This document shows positions 63,677-64,000 of a DNA stretch of 64,000 nt, one piece after another. The stretch covers positions 2,170,001 to 2,234,000 of the forward strand of contig NZ_JBEPLU010000001.1 in the NCBI RefSeq assembly GCF_040545335.1. Reading direction: 5' to 3'. The notes under the pieces were generated by a model. That model was not told the origin of the DNA, ran no database searches, and saw only the letters and a program-made list of their open reading frames with translations. The number at the start of each line of letters is the position of its first letter. Within the stretch, counting starts at the first letter, position 1. Source of the stretch: Phenylobacterium koreense. GTDB taxonomy: Bacteria > Pseudomonadota > Alphaproteobacteria > Caulobacterales > Caulobacteraceae. Position numbers and translations under genes: made by a program.

Positions 63677-64000
63677 GTGTCCGGGCGGGTGGAGACGGCC
63701 GCAGGCCGAACGCTGAAGGGCGTCCTGCTGCTCGGCTTCCTGCTGGTGTTGGCGGCGGGGCTGCCGCCGCACCTGTCGGTGGATTCGGTGATGGCGCTCT
63801 ACGAGGGGCGCCTGCAGGTCCGCGAGACCTTCGGACCGGTTCTCTACGCCAGGATCGTCGGCCTGGCGGACGGCCTGCCGGGGGGCCTGGGCCTCTATGT
63901 CGCCCTGAGTGCGGCCAGCCTCTTCGCCGCCCTGGCCTGGGCGCCGCGGCTGCGACCGACCACGTCCTGGTGGGCCGTGCCGGTGGCGGTGGTGTTCATC
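63677..64000 (+). CDS. membrane glycosyltransferase, N-terminal part (cut by window edge)
   Basis: The frame starts at the GTG directly after the stop of the flippase gene and is open to the last base; 108 codons are present. Residues ~14-30 (LKGVLLLGFLLVLAAGL) are a first span, followed by DSVMALYEGRLQVRETFGP, a periplasmic loop with an acidic pair as in GT-C enzymes, and then a second span (GLYVALSAASLFAALAW). It would be the acceptor-side enzyme of the GT2/flippase set. The family is inferred from context and the hydrophobic pattern only. Confidence 0.6.
   Translation, partial: MSGRVETAAGRTLKGVLLLGFLLVLAAGLPPHLSVDSVMALYEGRLQVRETFGPVLYARIVGLADGLPGGLGLYVALSAASLFAALAWAPRLRPTTSWWAVPVAVVFI

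Overview
The window is GC-rich, densely coded alphaproteobacterial chromosome. The gene content points to the Caulobacterales, of the Caulobacter or Phenylobacterium kind: a PhaR/PhaA/PhaB polyester locus, an UrcA-family protein, a globin-coupled chemoreceptor, an OprO/P-type porin, and many GTG/TTG starts. This placement is by gene content only; there is no rRNA in the window. I found no tRNA, rRNA, CRISPR array, insertion sequence or prophage.

Layout. 1-2.7 kb: a truncated GT39 glycosyltransferase divergent from a GT2 polyprenyl-phosphate glycosyltransferase and a small membrane protein. 2.8-6.2 kb: polyhydroxybutyrate control and synthesis (phaR with a coupled small gene, divergent from phaA-phaB). 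6.2-7.4 kb: two small exported proteins. 7.6-14.9 kb: a two-subunit molybdenum hydroxylase, a tandem-TetR regulator and a single-chain biotin-dependent acyl-CoA carboxylase, all on one strand. 14.9-22.9 kb (minus strand): MoxR/CoxE pair, a WbpE-like sugar aminotransferase, a soluble globin-coupled chemoreceptor, a nucleotidyltransferase and an acyl-CoA synthetase. 23.3-28.8 kb: a heterodimeric ABC exporter with one degenerate ATP site, then an M28 peptidase. 28.9-30.6 kb: MarR regulator and FabF-like synthase. 30.7-38.5 kb: a phosphatase, a SpoIIAA-like protein, a LytTR regulator divergent from an acyltransferase, LemA/TPM/TPM, a Na+/H+ antiporter and glyoxalase II. 38.6-45.3 kb: a methyltransferase, a PII protein, a porin behind Pho-box-like repeats, two different 2-oxoglutarate/iron oxygenases, a GT4 enzyme and an HU protein.

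45.5-54.7 kb is the most accessory-looking part: a small unknown gene and XRE regulator; a glycine-rich lipoprotein directly upstream of a two-partner-secretion outer-membrane transporter; MerR and ScfR-type regulators; an amidohydrolase; and a predicted SLOG nucleotide-sensor fused to SLATT-like membrane segments, followed by an unknown 89-residue protein. From 54.7 kb to the right edge lies a surface-polysaccharide cluster: SGNH esterase, two large glycosyltransferases, an ABC-2 exporter pair (Wzm/Wzt-like), a methyltransferase, an HddA-like sugar kinase, and a GT2 / small multidrug-resistance-like flippase / membrane glycosyltransferase cassette that runs off the edge.

Genes are packed tightly. 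Consecutive genes often overlap by ATGA, and four convergent pairs interlock their stop codons through the palindrome CTAG. The best candidates for something undescribed are the SLOG-SLATT protein with its small partner, and the glycine-rich lipoprotein/TpsB pair. All functions are read from motifs and family memory; no search was run.
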